Shown here piece after piece: positions 8,059-16,762 of a stretch of DNA of 39,980 nucleotides. The DNA comes from Rhodospirillaceae bacterium (GTDB taxonomy: Bacteria; Pseudomonadota; Alphaproteobacteria; UBA8366), in NCBI GenBank assembly GCA_002716125.1, contig PAZH01000054.1:1-39980 (forward strand), in the 5' to 3' direction. Both the position numbers and the translations under genes were made by a program. The notes under the pieces were generated by a model, which saw only the letters and a list, made by a program, of their open reading frames with translations, searched no databases and was not told where the DNA came from. Position 1 is the first letter of the stretch; the number at the start of each line of letters is the position of its first letter.

Positions 8059-9294
8059 TTATTCGATATCGTCGGCCCTTGGATCTAGGCCGACAACGAC
8101 GGCGCTCGACTGCGAGGTCTGTGGTTGTGCCACGAAGTCGGTCGTCTCGGGTGCCGGGGCGCGGCGCGTCCGCCGATAGAGGGTAAATCCCGCAAGCGAC
8201 GCGTAGATCACGGCACAATATAGGTACAATCCGACGGGTCCCGCCCATTTCATCGCGAGCGCGGCGAAGAACGGACTGATGCTGGCGCCGACGCCAAAGG
8301 CGAGCAACAGTCCGGCCATAATCGAGACCATGGCTTCCGGGTTTGCATGGTCGTTCGCATGCGCCATCGCGATCGGATAGACGACGGCGCTTAGACCGCC
8401 GATGGCAAAGCTTGTCACCAGGATGGGCCATGTACCGAGTGTCGAGAGGACTGTCATGCCCGCGCAGGCGACCGCCGAGGCGACCGCGACACCGATGAGG
8501 ACGCCGCGTCGATCGTATTTGTCCGACAAACGGCCGATGGGAATCTGCAGGGCGAGGCCGCCGAGTAGGAAAATGGCCATAAAATAAGATACGCCTTCGA
8601 CGCCGAGGCCGATCTCCGCGCCGAATACCGGGCCGAGGCCCATGAGCGGCGCGTTGGTAAAACCGGCGGCCGCGGCCCCGACGACTCCGACCGGCGAATG
8701 GCGATACAGATCGCGGAGACCGATTCTTTCGGCATCGATGTTGGGCGGCGCGCCTTTGCTACCGAGCGCAATTGGGACAAGACAAAGCCCAAAGAGGATT
8801 GCGGTCAGCATGAATAGCCGGTCCCCAGAGGGATCGCCGAGCAGGAGCAAGAGCTGACCGGCACCGAAGGATCCTTTGTTGATCACCATATAGACCGCGA
8901 AGACTCGGCCTTTGGTCTCGCTGGAAGCGGCGCCGGTAAGCCAACTTTCCGCCACCATGAACACCATGGCGGAGCTGAATCCAAAGACGAGCCGTAATGG
9001 AATCCAGGTGTACCATTCAACCATCATCGGCAGGACGAGACAGACCACCGCTAGAATGGCGGCAAAGGCGGTGAAGCAGCGAATATGGCCGGTCCGTTGG
9101 ATGACCTGCTGGCCGTAGAGGCATCCAACAATGAAACCGATGGAATGACAGGAAAGTACGACGCCGATAATCGTCGGATCGAAGCCGTCTTCCGCCATCC
9201 GTAACGCCGTCAGCGTGCCGAATAGGCCATTGCCCAGCAGGAGGCCGCACATGCCAACCATCAAGGCGCCGAGGGCAAGTATCTCCCTATACAT
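8059..9294 (-). CDS. MFS transporter (YcaD-like)
   Basis: 411 residues with about 12 hydrophobic segments. The loop between helices 2 and 3 reads GQQVIQRTGHIR, the MFS signature area. The second half has PIGRLSDKYDRRGVLIG, the classic MFS G-x-x-x-D-R-x-x-R-R loop. Similar overall to the YcaD/drug-resistance-like MFS group. The C-terminal ~40 residues are polar and poorly conserved looking. The gene stands alone with a 243-base leader region that carries a CRP-like palindrome and a 12-bp direct repeat. The transported compound is not deducible. Confidence 0.88.
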   Translation of the reverse strand: MYREILALGALMVGMCGLLLGNGLFGTLTALRMAEDGFDPTIIGVVLSCHSIGFIVGCLYGQQVIQRTGHIRCFTAFAAILAVVCLVLPMMVEWYTWIPLRLVFGFSSAMVFMVAESWLTGAASSETKGRVFAVYMVINKGSFGAGQLLLLLGDPSGDRLFMLTAILFGLCLVPIALGSKGAPPNIDAERIGLRDLYRHSPVGVVGAAAAGFTNAPLMGLGPVFGAEIGLGVEGVSYFMAIFLLGGLALQIPIGRLSDKYDRRGVLIGVAVASAVACAGMTVLSTLGTWPILVTSFAIGGLSAVVYPIAMAHANDHANPEAMVSIMAGLLLAFGVGASISPFFAALAMKWAGPVGLYLYCAVIYASLAGFTLYRRTRRAPAPETTDFVAQPQTSQSSAVVVGLDPRADDIE

Positions 9295-9342
9295 CGATTG
9301 TCTCGTTGAGTGAGGTGGAGCGGCCCTTTTCTTTGACCGGTC

Positions 9343-9480
9343 CCGTGTACATTCGGCAAAAGTGATGCGTGCGTCAATTCAGTAAATGGCCGAAATCGAA
9401 AAATTATTTCTGAGGTGTGATCGTCGTCACATCGTATTGCGTAAAGAAAAGATACCAACCAAATGTGGCCGTGTACATTC
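9343..9480. repeat. 12-bp direct repeat, two copies 126 bp apart
   Basis: CCGTGTACATTC occurs at 9343-9354 and again at 9469-9480, both on the plus strand, in the non-coding region upstream of the MFS gene. The core TGTACA is itself palindromic. The spacing of 126 bp is close to 12 helical turns, so both copies would face the same side of the DNA. They flank the CRP-like palindrome at 9416-9431. A paired regulator site is plausible but unproven. Confidence 0.45.
9416..9431. promoter_or_regulatory. CRP/FNR-family type palindrome TGTGA-N6-TCACA
   Basis: TGTGATCGTCGTCACA matches both half-sites of the TGTGA-N6-TCACA consensus of the CRP family exactly. It lies in the 243-base non-coding region between the MFS gene (minus, start 9294) and a small plus-strand reading frame (9538). 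This suggests control of one of them by a CRP-type activator encoded elsewhere. Alphaproteobacterial CRP-like proteins may have different preferences, so the regulator is inferred. Confidence 0.45.
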
Positions 9481-9537
9481 AAACGACGCATGGCCGCCGG
9501 GAACAGAGCAAACCAAGGTTACGACGGGACAAGTACG

Positions 9538-9696
9538 ATGATGTCAGAGATATTTCTCATCGGGGGATTGTTGGCCGCAAGTGCGGCAGCGGTGAAAGTG
9601 CTGAATTCAAGTGTGGGAAAACCGGGCGGCATCCCAACCCGTTCGCGTGCGATGCGCAGTCGCCGCGGACCGGTCGACTATAGACGACTCTATTAG
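9538..9696 (+). CDS. Possible small membrane peptide
   Basis: A 52-residue reading frame starting at tandem ATGs. It has a hydrophobic N-terminal stretch (EIFLIGGLLAASAAAVKVL) followed by an Arg-rich tail (RSRAMRSRRG). A weak GGAC lies upstream. It resembles a single-span membrane peptide in the positive-inside orientation, but I recognise no family, and it ends only 5 bases before the convergent dehydrogenase. It may be spurious. Confidence 0.3.
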   Translation: MMSEIFLIGGLLAASAAAVKVLNSSVGKPGGIPTRSRAMRSRRGPVDYRRLY

Positions 9697-9701
9697 CGCT
9701 T

Positions 9702-10769
9702 TCAGGTTTGCTCGTCGGCTTGCCGCATTGGCTTGCCGACATGTTCCTGATATCGCTCGCAGAACTTTGACCACGCGTCCGGATTGACGATCCGTTCCGG
9801 ACGGCGTCCTTCGGCGAGTGCGATCCATTGCTCCGCCGCGCCGCGCGCGCAATTCATTCGAGCGTCGACGGTCACGCCGGCCGTATGCGGAGTGAGGATG
9901 ACATTGTCCAATCCGACCAAGGGGTCGTCGAGCGGCGGTGGCTCGACCGCAAAGACATCGACGCCGGCGGCGGCAATGCCGCCGGACTTGAGGGCGTCCG
10001 CAAGCGCGCCTTCATCGACAATCCCGCCCCGTGCCGTGATGACGAAATACGCGCTTTCCTTCATGAGGCCGAACTCTTTCGCACCGAACATGCCCGTGGT
10101 TTCCGCCGTGCGAGGGGTGTGGACGGTGACGTAGTCGGATTCGCGTAATAGCTCCTGGAGCGGGACCGGCTCGGCGCCGCGTTCCTTGAAATCGTCCGCG
10201 GAGAGGTAGGGGTCGTATGCGAGCACCCGCATGCGGAACAATTGGCCGCAAAGTTCCGCCACCCGGCGGCCGATATTGCCCAGACCGACGATGCCGACCG
10301 TCTTGCCCAGCATATCTTGTCCCATGAACTGATTGCGGTCCCATTCACGGTCGCTCCGCATCCGACGATCGGCTTCGAGAATTTTCTTGCCGAGCGAGAG
10401 CATCATGCCGAGTGCGTGTTCGGCGACCGCCTCGCCGTTCTTGCCCGTTTGATTGCAGATTAGCACCCCTGCTTCCGTGCAAGCCGCCGCATCGACCGTG
10501 TCGTATCCCGCGCCATGCGTGCAAACCGCAATTAGCTTGGGTGCGCGTTTCAGGAATTCGGCATTCACATGATACTGCAACGGCAGTTCGTCGCGGGCAG
10601 AGCCGATTTGAAAGCCAAGGGACGTTTCGATGGCAGGCCAGGTCTCTGTCTCTGGCATATCGGTCTTCAGGAACCGGATGTCGAATGCGTTTGTCTCATC
10701 CAGCAGTTCTTGGCCGATAGGATGCTGCCAGCGGTTGAAGTAGAACAATGGGAATCGATTAATCGGCAT
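9702..10769 (-). CDS. D-2-hydroxyacid dehydrogenase
   Basis: 355 residues when started at ATG 10769. The NAD-binding GLGNIG lies at 162-167, and the catalytic triad of the D-isomer-specific family is visible: R247 in ITARGGIVDEG, E276 in DVFAVEPP and H295 in LTPHTAG. It reduces a 2-oxoacid or oxidises a D-2-hydroxyacid with NAD(P)H. The frame is open to 11,036, but the ATG at 10,769 overlaps the stop of the upstream ThDP enzyme by one base (TAATG), which fixes the start and implies coupled translation. The pairing suggests the dehydrogenase supplies or removes the 2-oxoacid handled by the ThDP enzyme. Confidence 0.92.
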   Translation of the reverse strand: MPINRFPLFYFNRWQHPIGQELLDETNAFDIRFLKTDMPETETWPAIETSLGFQIGSARDELPLQYHVNAEFLKRAPKLIAVCTHGAGYDTVDAAACTEAGVLICNQTGKNGEAVAEHALGMMLSLGKKILEADRRMRSDREWDRNQFMGQDMLGKTVGIVGLGNIGRRVAELCGQLFRMRVLAYDPYLSADDFKERGAEPVPLQELLRESDYVTVHTPRTAETTGMFGAKEFGLMKESAYFVITARGGIVDEGALADALKSGGIAAAGVDVFAVEPPPLDDPLVGLDNVILTPHTAGVTVDARMNCARGAAEQWIALAEGRRPERIVNPDAWSKFCERYQEHVGKPMRQADEQT

Positions 10770-12409
10770 TAATGTACGGCCTCCCGGCCTTCGCCATAGG
10801 GCGCAATATCGCGCCGGTCCGTGATAAGATGAACAAGGGATGGGCCCTTGGCAGCTCGGGCTTTCTGGAATGCTGCCTCGAAGTCGTCGGTCCGCGTGAC
10901 CGTGAAGGCCTCGGCACCGTATGCCCTGGCGACGGCCGCGAAGTCCGGGCTCTGCAGAACAGTGGCGATGTCGTTGCCGGGTCCAAACGTCTTGTCTTGC
11001 CCGGCTAAGATCGAGCCGTGAACGGCGTTGTCGCAAACGATGATGCGAACCGGCAGTTTCTGTTCGACGGCTGTCACGAGTTCCTGTCCTGTCATCATGA
11101 ATCCGCCGTCGCCGACGAACGCGATGACTTCATGATCGGGCCGCGCCAACTTGGCGCCAACGGCCCCTGGTACCGAGTAGCCCATCGCACCCGACATCGG
11201 CCCGGCCTTGGTGTGCGGCCGCTCAAAGCGACGATAGCGATGTATCCACCGCGAAAAGCTTCCGGCATCCGTCACGATCGTGGTTTCCTGGTCGACGAGG
11301 CGGTCCATTGTGTCAATAACGCGCGCCAGGTCGACATCGCCATAAGCCGTGAAATTGCCCGTTTGAGAGAACGCGAGAAAATCGTTGTGGAGGGTTTCGG
11401 TTCTTGCCGCTCGTTGTGCATCTGGCGGTGCGAGGTGCCGCCGTAATGCGTCGAGGGCGGGCTTCATGTCGGAATCGATTGCCATATCGCTTTCGAATCG
11501 ATCGAGAATCTCAGGGTCCGGGTATATGTGGATCAGCGGTTTTCCAATGCAAAGCATGGTCTCGTCCGCGGAGGTGATACCGTCCAATCGGGAACCGACC
11601 GCGATCACGAGGTCGCAAGCTTCAATGGCGGCCAACTGACTCTCGTACCGGTTGATCTCGAGATGTCCGGCATAACAGGCATGACTGTTTGCCATGACAT
11701 CCAACCGCCGGTACGCGCTCATCACCGGCAACCCGCCGGCGGCGACGAAGTCGGTCAACTCGGCCGATGCGTTTTGATTGGATATCATCTCACCGGCGAT
11801 GACGAGGGGGGCTTTTGCCGTGTCGATCATGGCCGCGGCTTTTGCGATCAGATCTGCATCGGGTACGTGTACGGCGCGCGGGCTCGGGTTGGGAATCTCA
11901 GCGTCCGTATCCATCGATGAGACATCTCTGGGAATTTGCACCACGACCGGACCCGGCCGTCCATCCGTTGAGAGGCGAACGGCCTCCGCCGCAGCGCGGG
12001 GTATATCGTCCGTGTTCTCGGGCGACAGCACGGCTTTCGCGACCTCGCCGAAAAACGCATGTTGATTGATTTCCTGAAACGACTCGCGGCCCATCGACTT
12101 TGAATTCACATGGCCGACGAAGACGACCATCGGCGTCGAATCCTGCATGGCGGTATGAATGCCGATGGCGGCGTTCGACGATCCGGGACCGCGGCTTACG
12201 AATACGGCAGCGGGACGACCTGTGAGTTTACCGTAGGCTTCTGCCATAAAGGCGCCGCCGCCTTCCTGGCGCACCGACACGACACGAATCTTATCGGTAT
12301 TGCGGCGCATGCCCTCCAAGGCATAGAGAAAACTTTCGCCTGGTACCGTAAACGCGGTGTCCACGCCATGCGCGATCAAGGTTTCGACGACGGCTTCTCC
12401 GCCTTTCAT
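10769..12409 (-). CDS. Thiamine diphosphate-dependent enzyme (acetolactate synthase-like)
   Basis: 546 residues, the size of the ALS/benzoylformate-decarboxylase superfamily. The N-terminal Pyr domain has the catalytic Glu in TVPGES (E25). A central Rossmann-like domain follows, and the C-terminal PP domain has the ThDP/Mg motif GDGGF at 433-437 with the paired Asn at 461. It would decarboxylate or carboligate a 2-oxoacid in the cytoplasm; true acetolactate synthase is unlikely because no small regulatory subunit is adjacent. ATG 12,409 is preferred over upstream ATGs because GGGAG stands seven bases before it. Downstream overlap with the D-2-hydroxyacid dehydrogenase points to a shared pathway. 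Confidence 0.9.
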   Translation of the reverse strand: MKGGEAVVETLIAHGVDTAFTVPGESFLYALEGMRRNTDKIRVVSVRQEGGGAFMAEAYGKLTGRPAAVFVSRGPGSSNAAIGIHTAMQDSTPMVVFVGHVNSKSMGRESFQEINQHAFFGEVAKAVLSPENTDDIPRAAAEAVRLSTDGRPGPVVVQIPRDVSSMDTDAEIPNPSPRAVHVPDADLIAKAAAMIDTAKAPLVIAGEMISNQNASAELTDFVAAGGLPVMSAYRRLDVMANSHACYAGHLEINRYESQLAAIEACDLVIAVGSRLDGITSADETMLCIGKPLIHIYPDPEILDRFESDMAIDSDMKPALDALRRHLAPPDAQRAARTETLHNDFLAFSQTGNFTAYGDVDLARVIDTMDRLVDQETTIVTDAGSFSRWIHRYRRFERPHTKAGPMSGAMGYSVPGAVGAKLARPDHEVIAFVGDGGFMMTGQELVTAVEQKLPVRIIVCDNAVHGSILAGQDKTFGPGNDIATVLQSPDFAAVARAYGAEAFTVTRTDDFEAAFQKARAAKGPSLVHLITDRRDIAPYGEGREAVH

Positions 12410-12503
12410 GCACTCGCTCCCCATTGAAAGAAACAACGCGCCGCGGGCACGGCGCTTCGCTCACTAATATGCGTTTCAGAGGGGGGCTGAAAAGGGGCGA
12501 AAT

Positions 12504-13733
12504 CTACGCTTTTGCCGCCGCTTCGCCCTGTTGTTCGCCAGCGAGGACAATGGTGATCACGCCAGCGGCCAATACCATCGCGCTTGCGGTGGCAAGGCAT
12601 CCGGTAAGGCCCCAGAGTTGGTAGGAAAGGCCAGAGAGAAGACACCCGACGAGGCGGCCACCCGCATTGGCCATGTAGTAGAACCCGACGTTGAGGGCGA
12701 CCTTATCCGAATCCGAGAAGGAAAGGATCAGATAGGAATGAACCGACGAATTGATCGCAAAGACGACACCGAATAGCGCGAGACCGATGACGACGACCGC
12801 CGCCGGTGCGACGTTGATTTCGACCAAGCCCGCGATGGCGATGGGAAGAGCGGCCAGAACGAAGGCCCACCATTGCGCGGCGCGCGTTTCGCTGGACCGG
12901 CCGTCAACCGAACGGCGAATGACCTTTGGTGCGAGAGCCTGGACGCCGCCATAACCGATCACCCAACACGCCATGAACGTTCCCACCTGCATGAACCCCC
13001 AGCCAATGAATTCATGCAGAAAGATCGGCACGCCGACGACGAACCAGACGTCACGCGCGCCGAACAGGAAGAAACGGGCGGCTGACAATAGGTTTATTGC
13101 GCGCGTCTTTGAAAGAATTGTTGTGAACTTCACCTTGGCTTTGGCTTTGCCCATGTCGCTCGGCAGCAGCGCAACTGAGGCCGCGAGGATGATCACCAAA
13201 CCCGCGGCCATGGCCCATAAGGCGTGGACGAAGCCGAGACCGGCGAGCAGGGCTGCTCCCATGAAGAAGCCGACGCCTTTCAATGCGTTCTTCGAGCCGG
13301 TCAGCAGCGCCACCCATTTGAAGAGTGCGGAGTGAGCATCGTCTGGCACCACGAGTTTGATGGCGCTCTTGGAGCTCATCTTGGTCAAGTCCTTGGCAAT
13401 GCCGGAGAGACCCTGAGCGGCGACCACGAAAGCGACGGCCAGGACTTTCTCCCAAGCGGGGTCGAGCATCGAAAGCATCGAAAGTGCGAAGACCTGAAGC
13501 CCAAGCCCGCAATAAAGCGTGAGCTTCAACCCAAATCGAGAGCCGATCCAGCCGGCCAGCAAATTGGTGACGACCCCGAAGAACTCGTACAGCAAGAAGA
13601 GAAACGCGAGTTCAAGCGGCGTGTAGCCGAGCGTGTGAAAATGCAGCAAGACGAGCATGCGCAGCGCACCGTCCGTCAGAGTAAACCCCCAATAGGCCGT
13701 CGTGACGACAATATAGTTCCGAAGATCAACCAT
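12504..13733 (-). CDS. arsJ: Organoarsenical efflux MFS transporter ArsJ
   Basis: 409 residues with about 12 membrane segments. The sequence features match ArsJ: a LVLLHFHTLGYTPLELAFLFLLYE helix, GIAKDLTKMSSKSAIK, WVALLTGSKNALKGVGFF, and FGARDVWFVVGVPIFL. In the known system GAPDH makes unstable 1-arseno-3-phosphoglycerate from arsenate and ArsJ exports it, giving arsenate resistance. The gene starts 12 bases after the dedicated GAPDH gene, the typical arrangement. No arsR, arsC or arsenite pump is in the window, so control and the rest of the ars functions must lie elsewhere or be absent. Confidence 0.92.
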   Translation of the reverse strand: MVDLRNYIVVTTAYWGFTLTDGALRMLVLLHFHTLGYTPLELAFLFLLYEFFGVVTNLLAGWIGSRFGLKLTLYCGLGLQVFALSMLSMLDPAWEKVLAVAFVVAAQGLSGIAKDLTKMSSKSAIKLVVPDDAHSALFKWVALLTGSKNALKGVGFFMGAALLAGLGFVHALWAMAAGLVIILAASVALLPSDMGKAKAKVKFTTILSKTRAINLLSAARFFLFGARDVWFVVGVPIFLHEFIGWGFMQVGTFMACWVIGYGGVQALAPKVIRRSVDGRSSETRAAQWWAFVLAALPIAIAGLVEINVAPAAVVVIGLALFGVVFAINSSVHSYLILSFSDSDKVALNVGFYYMANAGGRLVGCLLSGLSYQLWGLTGCLATASAMVLAAGVITIVLAGEQQGEAAAKA

Positions 13734-13745
13734 CTTTGTCGCGTA

Positions 13746-14831
13746 TTACTCCGCCGCAGCTTGCCTGTCGCCGAGGCTTGCGGCGACCTTATCCGCCAAT
13801 TCGGCCATGCGGCAGACATAGCCGTACTCGTTATCGTACCACGAAAGGACTTTCAGTTGAGTGTCGTCCACAACCATTGTCGATAAGCCGTCGACGATGG
13901 AAGATCGCGCGTCGTTCAGAAAGTCGGTTGAGACGAGCGGACGTTCTTCGTAACCGAGAATTCCGGCGAGCGGCCCGTCCGCAGCCGCCTTTATTAAACC
14001 GTTCACTTCTTCCGCTGAGGTCTTGCGGGCGACTTCGAAGACACAATCGGTGAGCGATGCATTCAAGAGCGGCACACGCACCGCCAAGCCGTTCAATTTG
14101 CCCTGCAGTTCCGGGTATATGATGCCGATGGCCGTCGCGGACCCCGTCGACGTCGGAATCAGGTTCATTAAAGAAGAGCGGGCCCGGCGCAGATCCTTGT
14201 GCGGACCGTCCACCACCATTTGCGTGTTGGTCACGTCGTGAATGGTCGTAATGCTGCCGTGGCGGATTCCAATGCCCTCGTGTACGACTTTGACGACCGG
14301 GGCGAGGCAATTCGTCGTGCAGCTCGCAGCGGTGAGCACGTTATGCTCGTTCGGATCGTAGAGATTGTCGTTCACCCCCATCACGACATTCAGAACGTCC
14401 GGCTCTTTTACCGGAGCCGCGACGACAATCTTTTTGACGCCGCGCGAGAAATATGGCGTCAGCGACTCCATTGATTTGAACTTGCCCGTGCACTCGAGTA
14501 CCAGATCGATGCCGTGCGCCGCCCAATCGACATCGCCCGGCGTGGCCGCTTCCGAAAAACCGATCGTTCTGTCGCCGACGCGAATCTCGCCGCCTTCGAC
14601 AGCGACGTCGACCGGCCAGGTGCCGTGCACACTGTCGAACTTCAAGAGATGGGCGGCGGTCTCGATACCGCCGTCGATTTCGTTGATATGGACAATCTCG
14701 AACGCGCCTTTGCCCCAAACACCGTTTGGTTGGATCAGGCTCTCCGGTTGGACCGGGTCGAAGCCCCAAGCCGCGCGAAGCGCTAAGCGACCCATGCGGC
14801 CGAATCCATTGATGCCGACGCGAATACTCAT
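13746..14831 (-). CDS. ArsJ-associated glyceraldehyde-3-phosphate dehydrogenase
   Basis: 361 residues. NAD-binding [10 protein letters not shown] at 6-15; catalytic cysteine C171 in ASCTTNC; general base H198 in [11 protein letters not shown]-terminal [11 protein letters not shown]. Met in GRMGR, together with the adjacent arsJ, marks the arsenate-detoxifying GAPDH branch, which uses arsenate in place of phosphate. An extra loop of roughly 15 residues (about 25-43, containing QPNGVWGKG) lies between the first helix and the second strand, where typical homologues are shorter. ATG 14,831 is chosen by GGAAAG upstream and homology; the frame is open further up. It may be dedicated to arsenate rather than glycolysis. 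Confidence 0.92.
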   Translation of the reverse strand: MSIRVGINGFGRMGRLALRAAWGFDPVQPESLIQPNGVWGKGAFEIVHINEIDGGIETAAHLLKFDSVHGTWPVDVAVEGGEIRVGDRTIGFSEAATPGDVDWAAHGIDLVLECTGKFKSMESLTPYFSRGVKKIVVAAPVKEPDVLNVVMGVNDNLYDPNEHNVLTAASCTTNCLAPVVKVVHEGIGIRHGSITTIHDVTNTQMVVDGPHKDLRRARSSLMNLIPTSTGSATAIGIIYPELQGKLNGLAVRVPLLNASLTDCVFEVARKTSAEEVNGLIKAAADGPLAGILGYEERPLVSTDFLNDARSSIVDGLSTMVVDDTQLKVLSWYDNEYGYVCRMAELADKVAASLGDRQAAAE

Positions 14832-14898
14832 CCGATCTTTCCATGTTTCGGGAGGACTGCGTGCATCTTCCTCCCCATCTGTTACAGGTTGATGAACT

Positions 14899-15696
14899 CT
14901 AGCTGCCCGTGAATTCGGGACGACGTTTTTCGACGAACGCGGTGACGCCTTCACGGAAGTCATGCCCACCGGCGCAGTCGGCAAAGGCTTCGGCCTCCAA
15001 TTGCAGCTGGTGTTCGAGTTGGTTGTTGACCGAACTCCACATCAAGCGTTTGGCATGACCGTAGGCGCGGGTCGGGCCTTTTGCCAAACGTCCGGCGAGC
15101 TTTGCGGTTTCCGCATCGAGATCGGCGTCCGGGACGACCATATTGACCAAACCGGCATCGGCCATGTCCTGAGCGCTGAGACGATCTCCGAGCAAGACCA
15201 TTTCCATCGCTTTCTTGACGCCGACCATGCGCGGCAGGGCGTAGGTTGCCGATCCGTCCGGGCTGATGCCGATATGACAATAGGCCAACGTATAGAATGC
15301 GTCTTCGGACGAGATAATGAGATCGCAGGCTGCGGCCAGGCTGACACCGGCGCCCGCAGCCGCACCGCGGACCGACGCAACAATGGGTTTCGGGAATCGG
15401 CGCATTGCCGAGATGAACCCGTGGAGGTCATGAATCCGCCGCAGGAAATGGCGCCGCAGCTCGTCGGGTTCCTGCTCTTGCGCCATCTGCGCGAAGGACT
15501 TCACGTCACCGCCGGCCATAAAGTGTTCGCCGGCGCCTTTGATCACGACGCAGCGCACGCTGTCGTCGTTCTCGTGCTCGTCAAGAAACGTGTGCATGCC
15601 ACCGCGCATTTCCAACGAAAGCGCATTCCGTGCGTCAGGGCGGTTCATCGTCAACGTGGCGATACCGTCGGTGACGTCGATGAGGAGATCGGACAT
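14899..15696 (-). CDS. Crotonase-fold enzyme, PaaG-like enoyl-CoA isomerase/hydratase
   Basis: 265 residues of the crotonase superfamily: [18 protein letters not shown] at the N-terminus, the oxyanion segment [14 protein letters not shown], and [18 protein letters not shown]. The two Glu residues of classical crotonase are not present (Ser in GVSLA, and no Glu in AYCHIGI). Instead [13 protein letters not shown] carries the Asp that serves as base in the PaaG-like isomerases. It therefore more likely shifts a double bond or acts on an unusual CoA ester than hydrates crotonyl-CoA. ATG 15,696 has AAGGAA eight bases upstream. Same strand as the reductase before it and GAPDH after it. Confidence 0.9.
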   Translation of the reverse strand: MSDLLIDVTDGIATLTMNRPDARNALSLEMRGGMHTFLDEHENDDSVRCVVIKGAGEHFMAGGDVKSFAQMAQEQEPDELRRHFLRRIHDLHGFISAMRRFPKPIVASVRGAAAGAGVSLAAACDLIISSEDAFYTLAYCHIGISPDGSATYALPRMVGVKKAMEMVLLGDRLSAQDMADAGLVNMVVPDADLDAETAKLAGRLAKGPTRAYGHAKRLMWSSVNNQLEHQLQLEAEAFADCAGGHDFREGVTAFVEKRRPEFTGS

Positions 15697-15731
15697 GTAG
15701 ATAATTCCTTTTGTTTCGTGTGTTTTAGATG

Positions 15732-16700
15732 TTAATCGCGCGACACGGATGAATCGATCCGGGCGATGATTTCGGATTCCAACGGGCCTTCCGCTTCAGC
15801 AGCCACACATTCGCGTAGCTCCGCCGTGTTTTTACAGCCCAAGACAACCGTGTCCACACCTTCCATTGCAAGCGCATACCGGTGCGCCAGTGCGGCAGGT
15901 GTCGTGCCGAGTTCCTTGGCAAGTTCACGATAACGTGCCGCCTTCGCGTAATCCGTGACAACACCGTGATCCGCTGGGAGCTCCCGGTCGATTGCATCCG
16001 TTAGGGCGCCGCCTTGTACGGGCCGGATGCCGAGAACTCCGGCGCCGATCGATTTCGTCTTTGCGATGATCTCGCGCGCGCGGCTTGGGCCCGGGAAGTA
16101 TTTCAGGTCACCCGGCGAGTCGAGAAGATTTGAAATACATTGAACCGCCGCGGGTTTGTCGTCGAGGTCAAGCGCCGCGAGGAGGCATTCGGGAACCCCG
16201 ATGCCGGTTATCGCCCAGGCGCCGATTTTACCTTCAGCGACCAGTTTCTTGCAGGTCGGTACGAAATGCTCTTCATAGACCCACCAACGTGTCGCCGGTC
16301 GGGTCACAAAGACGCTGGCATCAAAGTCGTGCGGGATGATGTTTGAGTGTAGGAAGAAGAGATCGACGCGCTCGAGCTGCAACCGTTTCAGGCTCTCGTC
16401 GAGACCATCTCGAATGTTTTGTTCGATCTTGTCCGGGTCGGTTTCGCCGAGCCGATGTTTCGTCGTTACTCGAATGCCGCTTGGTAAATTGCCCTCGAAG
16501 GCCGCGCCGACAACCGATTCCGCTTCCCCGTTGCCGTAGCTCGGCGCCATGTCCAAAAGCGTAATGCCAAGATCGACCGCTTCCCGGACTGTCGCGATGC
16601 ATTCTTCGCGGGTTGTCTCGCCCCAGAGCTGCCCGACACCGCCGCCGCCTAATGTGAGTGCGCTGACCGGCCATAGCCCACCGAGTTGTCGCGTTTCCAT
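15732..16700 (-). CDS. Aldo/keto reductase
   Basis: 322 residues, (alpha/beta)8 barrel of the aldo/keto reductase superfamily. The catalytic tetrad is visible: Asp and Tyr in LDMAPSYGNGEAE (near residues 50-57), Lys in VTTKH and His in FFLHSN. The N-terminus (LWPVSALTLGGGGVGQLWG) is typical of the galactose/threo-aldose dehydrogenase-like branch. It uses NAD(P)H on a carbonyl or sugar; the substrate is unknown. ATG 16,700 has GGAGGA four bases upstream, a strong site. First gene of the minus-strand run ending with the D-2-hydroxyacid dehydrogenase; divergent from aconitase X. Confidence 0.9.
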   Translation of the reverse strand: METRQLGGLWPVSALTLGGGGVGQLWGETTREECIATVREAVDLGITLLDMAPSYGNGEAESVVGAAFEGNLPSGIRVTTKHRLGETDPDKIEQNIRDGLDESLKRLQLERVDLFFLHSNIIPHDFDASVFVTRPATRWWVYEEHFVPTCKKLVAEGKIGAWAITGIGVPECLLAALDLDDKPAAVQCISNLLDSPGDLKYFPGPSRAREIIAKTKSIGAGVLGIRPVQGGALTDAIDRELPADHGVVTDYAKAARYRELAKELGTTPAALAHRYALAMEGVDTVVLGCKNTAELRECVAAEAEGPLESEIIARIDSSVSRD

Positions 16701-16762
16701 TCAGTCCTCCATCGGATAGTCTTTCGCCTCAGAGGGCGGTCGGGTACCCAACGGGAAATAGA

